24,449 bases of DNA. Origin: Chrysochromulina parva (lineage: Eukaryota > Haptophyta > Prymnesiales > Chrysochromulinaceae). The notes beneath the pieces are model-generated. The model saw only the letters and a program-made list of their open reading frames with translations, ran no database searches and had not been told where the DNA came from. A program made the position numbers and the translations under genes. Shown here one piece after another: positions 9,831 to 18,532 of the stretch (its first letter is position 1; each line of letters opens with the position of its first letter). The stretch is from contig PJAB01000538.1 of the NCBI GenBank assembly GCA_002887195.1, forward strand, positions 1 to 24,449. Reading direction: 5' to 3'.

Positions 9831-11158
9831 TCAAGAATCACTGCTGGGTCGATCTTTCACCTTTTGCATGATGGCAGAATGCTGCTGTGCTATGATCTCC
9901 TTGACCTTCTCCTCAAAGAGATCCTCTGAGAGCTTCTTTGCAATGTACGATAGACTGATTGCATTTGACTTATGGAGCATGTATCCTTGGAATGCTTCCG
10001 GGTGACAATGTTTGCCTGCGCAATCGATGTACTCGCAGAGGTGTAGCCAGATTTCTTCGGCACTTGGGTCATATAACCATACGGAATCCTTGTCAGCTGG
10101 AGCACTACTAGTCGCCCTTGATCGACACTTGTAGAGCTTAGCGATTAACTGAGAAGTGAGAGCACGAAACGAGCATGAGGATAACTCCAAGCAAGGCATG
10201 ACAGTCAAGATTTTCAGCGTACTTTCAGTGCACTGTTCATGGCATGGAAGCTCAGGGCGTTGACGCCACAGAGAAGCGCGATGAATAGCTCAGGATACCA
10301 TTTGCACTCTTGCGACTGCGTATCGCTAGATACATTTAGCGAAGTTAGGTCAGAGGTACTCGGTAATGATGGCTCGCACTCGTCTGCCGCACTCAGATTG
10401 AAGAAAGCTATGATCAACCACAAAGTTACTGCAACAATCATGCAGTTCCAGCCGACGACAACGTATTGTACGGGCCTACCGAACTCGGCCCGTGCAATAT
10501 TGAAGAGATAGCTACTCTCGGACGGCGTGGAAAGCTGGTTCGTGACCAGGATGATGAGAATCGCGAACAAAGAAGTCATCGCGAAGGCCCACGATGACAT
10601 AGCAAGAAGAAAGAAATATGAAATCCCGACCCACGCCGGATCCGTGATCATGTACGCATTTGTTTGGGCGCCATAGATCGCATCGTACATGATAGGCACG
10701 ACTATCGTCAGAAACAGGGCAGCGATCAATCCAACATTTGAGCTCCTGGTCATCACCTGCGCCCTCGCATCTGCAATGTGATCGCCATCTGAAAACGCGC
10801 TTCCAGTTATCATTGACAAGAAAGCGTATGCCTTAGCCTTCAGCGAGACTTGCACAGCGTCTGGTGCTTGCAACGATCTCGAACTCTTGAACGTGGCGCA
10901 GCTAAGGTGCGTGAGCGCTTTCGCCGGGCGCGTGGACCGTTTAGCCGTGTCGCCAGTGGGCTTCTGACCCGATGATGTGGGTGGAAGTTCGTCATCGGCG
11001 AATGGGCTTGCGGAGACGGAGTCACCCATTCCTATTTCGAGGGTCGAACTCGAAACGAGGGTCGAAACGGCTTCCCGTCGAAAGAAAGTCACGAGACAAA
11101 ATGAAGACATCGAGGGAAACCATTTCGGCGGAACACACACGCGCGCTCCGCGTCTCAT
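9831..11158 (-). CDS. Multi-pass membrane protein of unknown function
   Basis: Two exons on the minus strand, 11158-10223 and 10148-9831, joined in phase 0, give 417 residues. I do not recognise the family. The N-terminal 120 or so residues are Ser/Thr-rich and polar. Four or five hydrophobic segments follow: VGLIAALFLTIVVPIMY, WVGISYFFLLAMSSWAFAM running into a second ILIILV stretch, VVVGWNCMIVAVTLWLIIAFF, and LFIALLCGVNALSFH. A loop of about 35 residues containing two cysteines separates the last two. The C-terminal exon is hydrophilic, with several Cys and His (LHLCEYIDCAGKHCH) and a charged helix at the end. ATG 11110 is an alternative start. Its base composition is less GC-rich than neighbouring genes and its intron is conventional. 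Confidence 0.65.
10149..10222 (-). other. Plain spliceosomal intron
   Basis: On the minus strand the intron starts GTACGCTG and ends CTCACTTCTCAG; it is 74 nt. It has no decamer array, no flanking duplication, and the next exon begins TTAATC rather than GT. It is a useful contrast to the repeat introns. Confidence 0.75.
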
Positions 11159-11168
11159 ATGGGGTCAT

Positions 11169-11410
11169 GTAAGGTGTGTGTATTCTGAGCGGGCAGTAAC
11201 AGTGCCGTAGCACCGGTTGTCGCGTCTGTCGTGTTAACGTTTCACACGGCGCGCGGCGCGCGTGTCTATGAATGATTTCGAACATCCTAAACGCCTCAAG
11301 ACCTACTTGAACTTGTACCGGTACCGTAAGTGTGTGTATTCAGAGCGGGCAGTAAGAGTGTCGTACCCGGTAGCACGCTAGCACCTGTAGACGCGTGTGT
11401 CGCGTCAACA
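11169..11410. repeat. Imperfect direct repeat upstream of the membrane-protein gene
   Basis: TATTCTGAGCGGGCAGTAA (11181-11199) matches TATTCAGAGCGGGCAGTAA (11337-11355). The similarity starts at a shared GTAAG (11169 and 11326) and continues through GCACC into a degenerate second copy of the GTTAAC element (near 11391-11410). The repeat unit is about 75-85 bp, starts are 157 bp apart. Confidence 0.65.
11203..11247 (-). promoter_or_regulatory. Dispersed 45-bp upstream element, copy 3
   Basis: Read on the minus strand this is GTGTGAAACGTTAACACGAC followed by AGACGCGACA, matching 980-1024 with a one-base insertion and few substitutions. It lies about 45 nt upstream of ATG 11158, in the same orientation relative to its gene as copy 1. 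Confidence 0.45.
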
Positions 11411-12617
11411 CCTTGTGGTCAAGTACACGAGACAGGACACACGCAACTCATGCCGGTAAAAGGTAGGTAAAAGGACACCGGGGGAGCCGGGACACACACG
11501 GGACACACAGGCGCACACGGGCACACGGGTCACACAGACGAACCTCACAACCATCGGACACCAACCCACCAACATACCCACACGCACGACCGCACGACGA
11601 CCGAAACCGCGGCTGACTCAACAGCCGCAGCCCCGGAGCCGACCGCTCCCCGCGGCGGACTTACGGCGGACTCAGAAGAGGCCGCACCCTACGAACCCGA
11701 CCCTGCCGCCTCCCACTGTCCCAGAGGAGCGCCTCCCCGCGCCTGCTCTCGAAGGCGGTCGGCGAATTAATCGGCGAAATGAAGGCGCGCGCAGCAGATG
11801 CGTACATGTAGCGGCCGGCGGTGCAGCCGGAGCCCCCGATGAGCTCAAGACGTGAGAGGCGGAGGCGGGCATGCGCTACGGCTGCGGCAAAACCGACCTG
11901 GGACCGCAGCGTCGAGAAGTACCTCGAGATCATGAAGACATGAACTAAGACCGCGCATCGAGCATGCCGGTAGCGGTGACGAGCCGGAGCTGCCCACTCG
12001 CTCCGGTCCGGTCAGTGCGGGGACTGACACGAGCTCGGGTCTGGGGGACAAGATGATGTCGGCCACTGTATACCACGATGCTATTGGGTATTTACATGTA
12101 CTGACTAAACACACAGATTCGGGACGATACCCAACATTGACGATTGACGTATGACGATACGGTCTCGCGGCACTACTCTTGCGCCCCAATACGGTTCATC
12201 ACACATGTGCAAGTACGGACATGCTATGTACCGGCTCACACACACATGCAAGGGTACGGACATACATATGAGACGCAACATAGATGCAACAAGGTACAAG
12301 CGGAGGTGCCCCGTTTTATACTTGATGGCCTGTAGGCCTGTTGCCAGTACCGGACGTCATGTAAACGCGCCCCCGCGTGCCGCGAGGACGTGCTTGCACT
12401 GACTTGACTTGACTTGACTTCACACATTTTGTTGTGTCACCGAAACTCTCCTCCAGCTGTAGATTCACGTGAAGAGAAATGGTACAAGCCTTCACTGTTA
12501 ACAAGTAAGCCCAGTCGGCTACCCAAGAACTTGCCCAAGCGCCAGAAAGCGTATGTGCAGCCGGGGAAGGAAAGGTTTTAACCTCGAAAGATGTGGCACG
12601 CGCTTATCAAGTCGCTA

Positions 12618-12670
12618 TACGGACGTGTGTGCACTGCGATCCCAACTGCAATCCCATCACGAGTTGCTTG
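12618..12670 (+). repeat. Second copy of the 8599-8651 repeat
   Basis: It lies 60 bp upstream of the USE1 start, probably in the promoter or 5' UTR. See the partner copy for the differences. Confidence 0.7.
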
Positions 12671-12729
12671 CTCGATTCTCACACTTGCCAGAGGTCGGTA
12701 ATCTAAGTGGCCATCCAGTCGCCCCATAC

Positions 12730-13530
12730 ATGGGCTCGCTCACGCGCACCAACCTTGAGCGGCTTCTGCGCTCGTGCGAGCGGCTGAGCGGCGACATGCA
12801 CGGCCGCGCGGACCGCCAGCGCTTCGAGTCATATCTGGTCGTTCTGCAACGCCAGTGGCGTGAGCTCAAGGCGCAATCGCAGTGCTCCGAAGATGCGCTT
12901 GCCGAGTTCCGCCGCAAGATCCAGCGGCTGGCGGAACTCCTCGACGAGGGCAAGCTGCTCTCGGGGGCGGGCAGCTCGCTGGCGCTCACGCAGGCGCACT
13001 GCAACGCGCACTTGAGCCGCTCGCAGGCGAATGCCGAGTTGGTCAACCGACTCCGCGAAAAGGAACGCATGCAGCAGGCGCTACGCAGCCAGCTGAGCCT
13101 CGAAGTCGGTCCGAGCGACGCGCCTGTGTCCGAAGCCTCAGCGAGGGCGGTGCAGACGGGTCGCGCCGCTGCAACGGGAGCGCGCGCGACGGGCGGCATG
13201 GAGGCGGAAGCGCTTCGAGCGACGTTGCAGACGGAGCGGGCGGCGCAGGAGCACCTGATGAGCGACCTGCTGCGCTCAGTCGGCGAGCTACGCGACCGGT
13301 CGGTCCAGGCAAGACATGCCGTGCGAGAGGACAACAACACCCTCGACATGACGAGTAAAGAGATCGACAAGAACCAATCGCAGCTCGGCACGATCAGCGC
13401 GCGTCTGCGGGCGCAGATCATGGCCGCGCGCAGCAGCTCATGCCTCGTCTTCTTCATGCTGCTCTTCGTGGCAGTCGTCTTCTTCTTGACGCTCCTGCTC
13501 ATGAAGGTCAAGTCCAAGAATGGAAGGTGA
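12730..13530 (+). CDS. USE1: USE1-type SNARE
   Basis: A single exon of 266 residues. I chose ATG 12730 because the family's N-terminal pattern begins right after it: LTRTNLERLLRSCERL, then FESYLVVLQRQWRELK and AEFRRKIQRLAELLDEGKL, like animal USE1. The middle is variable and Ala-rich. Near 180-245 is the SNARE motif, LMSDLLRSVGELRDRSVQAR followed by REDNNTLDMTSKEIDKNQSQL, including the invariant central-layer region, then a C-terminal anchor (LVFFMLLFVAVVFFLTLLLM) and a short basic tail. USE1 is a Qc-type SNARE for Golgi-to-ER retrograde transport. The frame stays open upstream to 12553, but that part overlaps a duplicated non-coding segment (12618-12670) and is unlikely to be translated. Confidence 0.85.
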   Translation: MGSLTRTNLERLLRSCERLSGDMHGRADRQRFESYLVVLQRQWRELKAQSQCSEDALAEFRRKIQRLAELLDEGKLLSGAGSSLALTQAHCNAHLSRSQANAELVNRLREKERMQQALRSQLSLEVGPSDAPVSEASARAVQTGRAAATGARATGGMEAEALRATLQTERAAQEHLMSDLLRSVGELRDRSVQARHAVREDNNTLDMTSKEIDKNQSQLGTISARLRAQIMAARSSSCLVFFMLLFVAVVFFLTLLLMKVKSKNGR

Positions 13531-13710
13531 AAGGTGGTGCCATCACGAAACAAATTACTAGGGCCCGTTATCCACGAAACAAATTACGCGATGCCACTAG
13601 TGCCACTTTAGGTGCCACTAGGATAACAGACGACCGCACACACACGCCACGAACTAGCCGAACTCGCCTCCTTAAAGCCGCACGCGCGTGTCCGTCCACG
13701 CCGTGGAAAC

Positions 13711-14124
13711 TTAGTTCTGCTTGCCCTTGATCGGCGCGGATGGCCAAGTCGCCATTGTAATCAGCGCCAAGGTTCCCACGACGATTGGCCCCACGAGGTC
13801 GTCGCCGATCTCGAGATGGCCGTAAAAGACGATGGCCATCATGATTGCATAGCAAAAGCAGGCGAGACGCGGCACGACGTTCAAGAGCCACACATCCACG
13901 AAGGCCAAGAGCTTGCAGGTGCCAACCAAGATTAGAAAGTTGGAGCGCGTCGTGCCCAGAAGCTTGGCACCCCATTCAGTCTTATCCGGTCCAGTCCCAC
14001 CGTTGGCATTGTTGAGAGCCGGCGGGAGAGCCTCGATCAGGCCGAAACTTGCTGCGAGATAGACCAAGCCGGTACACATGCTGATCGACATTATGATCTT
14101 TGAGATTGTATGCAGCAGTCCCAT
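13711..14124 (-). CDS. Small four-helix membrane protein, DoxX-like
   Basis: A single exon of 137 residues from ATG 14124. Four hydrophobic segments are visible: near 5-32 (IIMSISMCTGLVYLAASFGLI), 60-85 (NFLILVGTCKLLAFVDVWLL), 87-103 (LACFCYAIMMAIVFYGH) and 108-128 (LVGPIVVGTLALITMATW). The order, helix plus a loop, then a G-x-x-K/L helix, a P-R-L-A-C turn and a helix ending in GH, recalls DoxX-like proteins, but no diagnostic motif proves it. It ends in a Lys-rich tail (KGKQN), possibly an ER-retrieval-like signal. The start is 457 bp from the end of the next minus-strand gene. Confidence 0.6.
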   Translation of the reverse strand: MGLLHTISKIIMSISMCTGLVYLAASFGLIEALPPALNNANGGTGPDKTEWGAKLLGTTRSNFLILVGTCKLLAFVDVWLLNVVPRLACFCYAIMMAIVFYGHLEIGDDLVGPIVVGTLALITMATWPSAPIKGKQN

Positions 14125-14581
14125 TGTCGCTCAAGTTCCGCTGGATTTCCTTTGGGTACGCTGAACGCTCACACCACCGCGGGAAAATCGTGCAATAAAG
14201 CAGATCAACCAGTGATTTCGGGAGATCTCTCCCGAGGTTTTCTCTTTCCATGTACCGGTAAAATAGTTCCTAACGACCCAAGCCGAAAGAAGGAAAATGA
14301 GAGGTCATGAACTGATGGCAAATATTCTTGAAAATCAGGTATTCATGAGAAGATACGGGGACAATGGGATTAATGGCAGATGACGGATACAAGATGCACT
14401 GAAGTGGAGAAAACATTCAATAAATTGCCAATAGTAACTCGGCGACAAGAGAGGGGATCTGAAGATCCACAGCACCCATGGTATTACAAAAGCAACAGAA
14501 CCCAAATCTCTCCTCAAGTCCGTTCCATCACCATTATGTGCAAATACAGAGCGGCTTGTGGGTCTCAATCTGCCTTCGCAT
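14125..14581. other. Intergenic region
   Basis: No gene is seen. It is AT-richer than its surroundings. AATTGCCAA occurs near 14422, as in two of the divergent promoter regions. Confidence 0.5.
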
Positions 14582-15520
14582 TCAAAACTTATTCTTCGCA
14601 CCACCACCATCCTTCTGATCCTCCGATCCCTTGGCCTTTCCAGCTATGTACACCGGCGTGCCCTCGATGATGGCGGCGGCCGCGCGGTGGACGACCGAGT
14701 ATAGGGAGATGGTGAGGCTCGAAAGCGGGGCGAGCAGCATCACGCGCGGCAGCAGCCCCCGCGCGAAGCCGCTGATGCCCTCCTTAGCCACAATCGATCT
14801 CGCAACTGCAAGCACACCGGCCTCGCTGGCCACGTCGGTCGCTCGCATCGCGGCCAGTCCAGCACCGCCAACCTGCAGGCGAGTCTTGACGACGTCAAAG
14901 GGGTTGGTGAGCGCGCTCGCGCCCATGCCCGCGAGCAGCCCGCAGCCTAGCGCCGTCACGAACAGCGGTTGCTCTCCGGACGGTACTCCGCATAGCTGCA
15001 CCGTGAGGAAGTCATACGCAAGGAAGTAGAGGGAGAAGTAGGGTGCCCAGGTGAGCGCGCCCGCGCCGAGGCCGCGATAGAGCCCGGAGGGGCCATCCAC
15101 GCGCAGCAGGTCGCGCAGCACGGACAACGAGCTCGCGCCTCGCGTGACCATCGCACGTTGCTTGACCACCTCCATCGGCGTGTAGATCAGGAGCGATGCG
15201 AGGCAACCCGCAATGCCCGCGAGAGTCGATGCGAGGCCGGACGACATGTGCGGCGCTGCAGCTGCACGCGCAGCCTCGTACGCGACGTAGAAAAGCCCGT
15301 TGCCCGGCAGGCTCGCAGTGAGATGCGCGCCCAAGCCCTTGTACAGCGCAGGCGCACCCTCGGCACGGAGGAGCGCCAGGCTCTCACGCATGAGGCCGCG
15401 TGCTGCCGGGCGCACCATTGCGCGTGCGCGCATCGTGTCTAGCGGGTAGAGGCACACGTCGGCAGCCGCGCCCGCGACGGCCCCGCAGAGGAAGTTGGCC
15501 GTTGCGCCGAGGTCTCCCAT
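14582..15520 (-). CDS. Mitochondrial carrier family (SLC25) transporter
   Basis: A single exon of 312 residues from ATG 15520 (the open frame extends 12 nt further, to a GTG). Three repeats of the carrier family are visible, each with the P-x-[DE]-x-x-[KR] signature: YPLDTMRAR near residue 25, TPMEVVKQR near 115, NPFDVVKTRLQ near 207. Each is followed downstream by a G-x-x-x-x-x-x-[YF]-[KR]-G element (LYKGLG, LYRGLG, FARGLL). There are six predicted transmembrane helices and the length is typical. The C-terminal tail is charged and Lys/Gly-rich. The substrate cannot be told from the sequence; an S-adenosylmethionine or metal-type carrier is possible. It is divergent from the prolyl hydroxylase-SET gene. 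Confidence 0.85.
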   Translation of the reverse strand: MGDLGATANFLCGAVAGAAADVCLYPLDTMRARAMVRPAARGLMRESLALLRAEGAPALYKGLGAHLTASLPGNGLFYVAYEAARAAAAPHMSSGLASTLAGIAGCLASLLIYTPMEVVKQRAMVTRGASSLSVLRDLLRVDGPSGLYRGLGAGALTWAPYFSLYFLAYDFLTVQLCGVPSGEQPLFVTALGCGLLAGMGASALTNPFDVVKTRLQVGGAGLAAMRATDVASEAGVLAVARSIVAKEGISGFARGLLPRVMLLAPLSSLTISLYSVVHRAAAAIIEGTPVYIAGKAKGSEDQKDGGGAKNKF

Positions 15521-15773
15521 TGGTTTTCGCACACAGAGCTCGACTGATGACAGAGCTCCGCGGGAAGCTGTGAAGAAGCGCTCACTATCGTCCAGAACAT
15601 TTTCGTGCGGAATCTTACTGCAACGAATCCTGGACGTGTGTCATTGTAGGCGTGTTTGAAGATTAGGCAAAGTCCATTCACACGAGGGCACACAAAATGG
15701 CCGACATCCGTCTGGTCGGCGGAGCTGTTTCTGCACACTACGTCTGCGGGTTCGTCTTGGCGAGCACCAGTAT
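15521..15773. promoter_or_regulatory. Divergent intergenic region with start-codon duplication
   Basis: This 253-bp gap lies between the carrier gene and the prolyl hydroxylase-SET gene. Bases 15697-15762 are a near copy of 15774-15845, so an ATG GCC GAC ATC occurs twice, 77 bp apart. TTCACACG is at 15677-15684, a word also found just upstream of other starts (8386-8393 reverse, 21741-21748). Confidence 0.45.
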
Positions 15774-18281
15774 ATGGCCGACATCATCGCCTGCGACTGG
15801 TCGGCGGAGCTGTTTCTGCAAGCTTCGTCTGCGGGCTCGTCTTGGCGTTTTTTTAGCCGTCTAGAAGAGGCTGGTGTGCCATCCAAGGCAGCCGAGTTTC
15901 TTCGCGAGACCACGCGAACCTTGGATCAGACTCTGGCCGCGGCCGACGGGCTACTACGGCGTGGGTATCTTAGCGAGTACCAGCAGATGGTCGACGCTTG
16001 CACGTCGTTGCAGACGCAGCGCGCGGCCATCGCCAAGAAGGTCTTCGAGAGTCCAACATACCCCAGACCGTTTGAGGAGTTAAGGAGGCCCTTACAAGCC
16101 GACGCCTGCGACGAGGCGCTTGCGAACCAGGTAGCCACGGCTCTACGCGACAGCGACCACGCCGTCGTGGACGGCTTCGTTCAAGATGCAGAGGCCTCTG
16201 CCGAGCTTGGGGCGCTGTTGCGCACGTTGCATACCAGCGGCATGCTGAAGCCCGGGCGCGTCAAGGGCGGGTTGAGTTCGGAGCAGCGCAGCGATTTAAT
16301 GCTGTGGATGCCAGGGGCAATAGACCAGCCGAATACGCTCGGGACGGCGCTCGGCGCTTTCCTCTCCGCCCTGGACCGGCTGCTGCTGGCGCTCCTGCGC
16401 CATCCTACCCTCGCCTCGGAGTTGGGCGCAGTGCCGCTCGTGCGCGCCGAGGTCCAGTGCACCTGTTACCCCGGCAACGGCAGGTGAAAGCTGCTGCCTG
16501 CCAGTGAGTGCCAATTGAGCTCCATGGATTGCGATGGATCGCCATCGATGCGCCTGCGACCTTTGCAACGGCACACATCGCCCTGATGACCTCTGATGAC
16601 CTCTGATGACCTCTGATGACCTCTGATGACCTCTGATGACCTCTGATGACCACTGATTACCACTGATTACCACTGCGACTTTTGCAACGGCAGCCGGTAC
16701 GTTCGGCACACGGACGACGCTCGAGAGCAGACCCGCCGGCTCACGTGCATCTGGTATGCGAATCCAGACTGGGAGGAGGCCGACGGCGGCCAGCTACGCC
16801 TCTATCTGGGCCATCTGGGCCGCGCGTCGCCAGTCGGTGAGACGGCACGCCGTCCGCCGACGATCGAGACGATTGCACCACTGGAGAATCGTCTCGTCCT
16901 CTTTTGGTCTGACGCACGCGTGCCACATGAGGTGCTGCCTGCCTTTAAGGCACGCTATGCTGTCAGCGTGTGGTACAGTGATGCACGCGGCGTGCGCGCG
17001 GCAGCAGCCTCTGCGGACTTGACCTCAGCCGCGTCGTCACCGCCTCGCGCCGTAGTGGGCGCCGCCGCCGCCAACCCCAACCGCGCGTGTGTGGCACGTG
17101 CCCAAGACAGCGCGTTCGTGGTCCGTGCCCTCCCCGGCCGTGGCTTAGGCGCCGTTGCGCTGCGCCCCATCGCTGCCGGCGAGTGTCTTGTCACGGAGAG
17201 CCCTCTAGTGTACTGGCGCGTGCCCCGACACGGTGGGGAGGCGCGCGCGAGGTTGAGCGAGATCAGCGAGCTCGTGGACGCGCTCGATGCGGAATCCCGT
17301 GCCACGTACGCTGATGAGCACTGATTGCCTCTCGAGGGCCTCCTGATGGCCCCTGATGAGCGCTGATTGCCTCCCTCATCAGGCTCTCTTGGACGATGAG
17401 CGCTGATTGCCTCCTTCATCAGGTACTACACTTTGGTGGACGTGCACGGACCTGACCTTCAGATTGGAACTGATGGGAAGCTCGAGCCACCGCCCACGGC
17501 GGCGCCCACGACGGCGCCCGCGACGGAGGCGACGGGCGATGGCATCGAGAGGAAGACGGCCCCCGGCATCTGGGCATCGAACGCGTTCCATCTCGAGCAA
17601 CGAGATTGCTTCCAGCCAGCCGCGGGCAAGGGCAGTGACGGAGACGAGGTACCGGTACACGCGGCCGTGTTTGCGACCATCGCCCGCTTCAACCACTCGT
17701 GCATCCCTTCGTGCTACGCCGCATGGAACCCAAATTTGGGTCGTCAGACCGTCCACGCGCTCCGTGCCATCTCCGCCGGCGAGGAGCTCACCATCGCGTA
17801 CCTGGGCGGCGCGGCCTGGGATGGGCGGCGCTCACGACGGCGCGAGGAGCTCTGGCGCAAGTATCGGTTCTGGTGCACGTGCGAGGCGTGCAGCCTGAGC
17901 GGAGAGGCGTTTGCATGCAGCGAGGCGCGCCGTGCGAACCTCTACGAGGCGCGCGAGCTGCTGCTGCGGGCCGAAGACGCGCTCGGGACGGCGCCCGGCA
18001 CGGCGCCCGGGACGGCGGAGCTGCTCGCGACTGTGGAAGCGCTGTGGGGACTGGCGCACGCCGAGGGGTTGCCAGCTGTCTGGTATCGCACGTGGGTGAT
18101 TCTGGCGATGCGCCATGCCAAGGAGGTGGGCGACGCTGAGGCAGCCATCCGGTGGGCGGAGCGCGGCGCGCAGAGTGCATGCCTAGCGCTTGGGGCTGGG
18201 TCGCCCACGACGACCAAGTTTGAGATGGTCGTGCGGGCATGGAAGACGGCGAGGGCCAAGGGCGACCCACTGCCCGGCTAG
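15774..18281 (+). CDS. EGLN-type prolyl hydroxylase fused to a SET-domain methyltransferase
   Basis: Exons 15774-16483, 16694-17305 and 17423-18281 join in phase 2 twice and give 726 residues. Residues 1-125 are helical and unassigned. Residues about 130-335 are a HIF-prolyl-hydroxylase domain: CTCYPGNG before the intron, YVRHTDD after it, LTCIWYANPDW, LFWSDARVPHEV, ARYAVSVWYSD. The Fe(II) triad H242, D244, H315 and the 2-oxoglutarate Arg R324 are all present, with the EGLN1 spacing. Residues about 375-620 are a SET domain: GRGLGAVALRPIAAGE, then after the second intron RFNHSCIPSC (N531, H532), GEELTIAYLG and a post-SET CTCEAC. No MYND finger is seen. A helical C-terminal region of about 100 residues follows, as in SMYD proteins. 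Known domains suggest oxygen-dependent hydroxylation and lysine methylation in one chain; targets are unknown. Confidence 0.85.
16484..16693 (+). repeat. Decamer-repeat intron 1 of the hydroxylase-SET gene, with nested duplication
   Basis: A 210-nt intron. GCAACGGCAG lies at the end of the exon (16474-16483) and at the end of the intron (16684-16693). Inside, nine perfect-period 10-bp units (CTCTGATGAC, then CACTGATTAC) fill 16581-16670. That array is itself bracketed by a 19-bp duplication (16555-16573 and 16674-16692, one mismatch), so it may have entered at a pre-existing 3' splice site. Confidence 0.85.
17306..17422 (+). repeat. Repeat intron 2 of the hydroxylase-SET gene
   Basis: A 117-nt intron from GTACGCTGATG to CTCCTTCATCAG. 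A 29-bp segment holding TTGCCTCC[C/T]TCATCAGG occurs twice, at 17355-17383 and 17395-17423 with one mismatch. This makes two candidate acceptors 40 bp apart; only the second keeps the SET frame. Confidence 0.8.
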
Positions 18282-18532
18282 GGCGACTACGACTTCGTCT
18301 AAGGTTACATCCCCTCATAATATCGTTGGCGCTCCCCGGTGCCGGTCTTCGCTGTAGGCTAGACCTAGAGGCTTTTGTGCGCGGGGCGGCCCGAGGGCGC
18401 ATTACGCGGTGAGAACCTATTACGAATTGTAGCGATTCTTGGATTATTTTCCCATCAGGAAATTTTGGCTGTAAAAAGCTAAAAACGTATGCAAAAAACG
18501 TAGATCGTTCTGAGTTCGGTTACGCCGGATGG

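Larger units (their letters stand above)
11159..12729. other. Gene-poor region with repeats
   Basis: No convincing coding region is seen. A direct repeat occupies about 11169-11240 and 11326-11410. Low-complexity GGGACACAC sequence lies near 11470-11550, a GACTT pentamer run near 12400-12420, and duplicated segments at 12493-12513 and 12618-12670. Open frames in 11650-12400 have no protein-like features. Confidence 0.5.

Noticed and set aside
11650..12400. Several short open frames between the repeats and USE1
   Set aside because: None has a domain, targeting signal, plausible exon structure or protein-like composition.
12553..12729. Longer N-terminus for the USE1 protein
   Set aside because: The extra segment overlaps a repeat duplicated in non-coding DNA at 8599-8651, and the family pattern begins right after ATG 12730.
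16405..16709. Repetitive minus-strand open frames with VIRGHQRSSE-type repeats
   Set aside because: They are the decamer array read as protein; the real coding frame is the plus-strand hydroxylase-SET gene.
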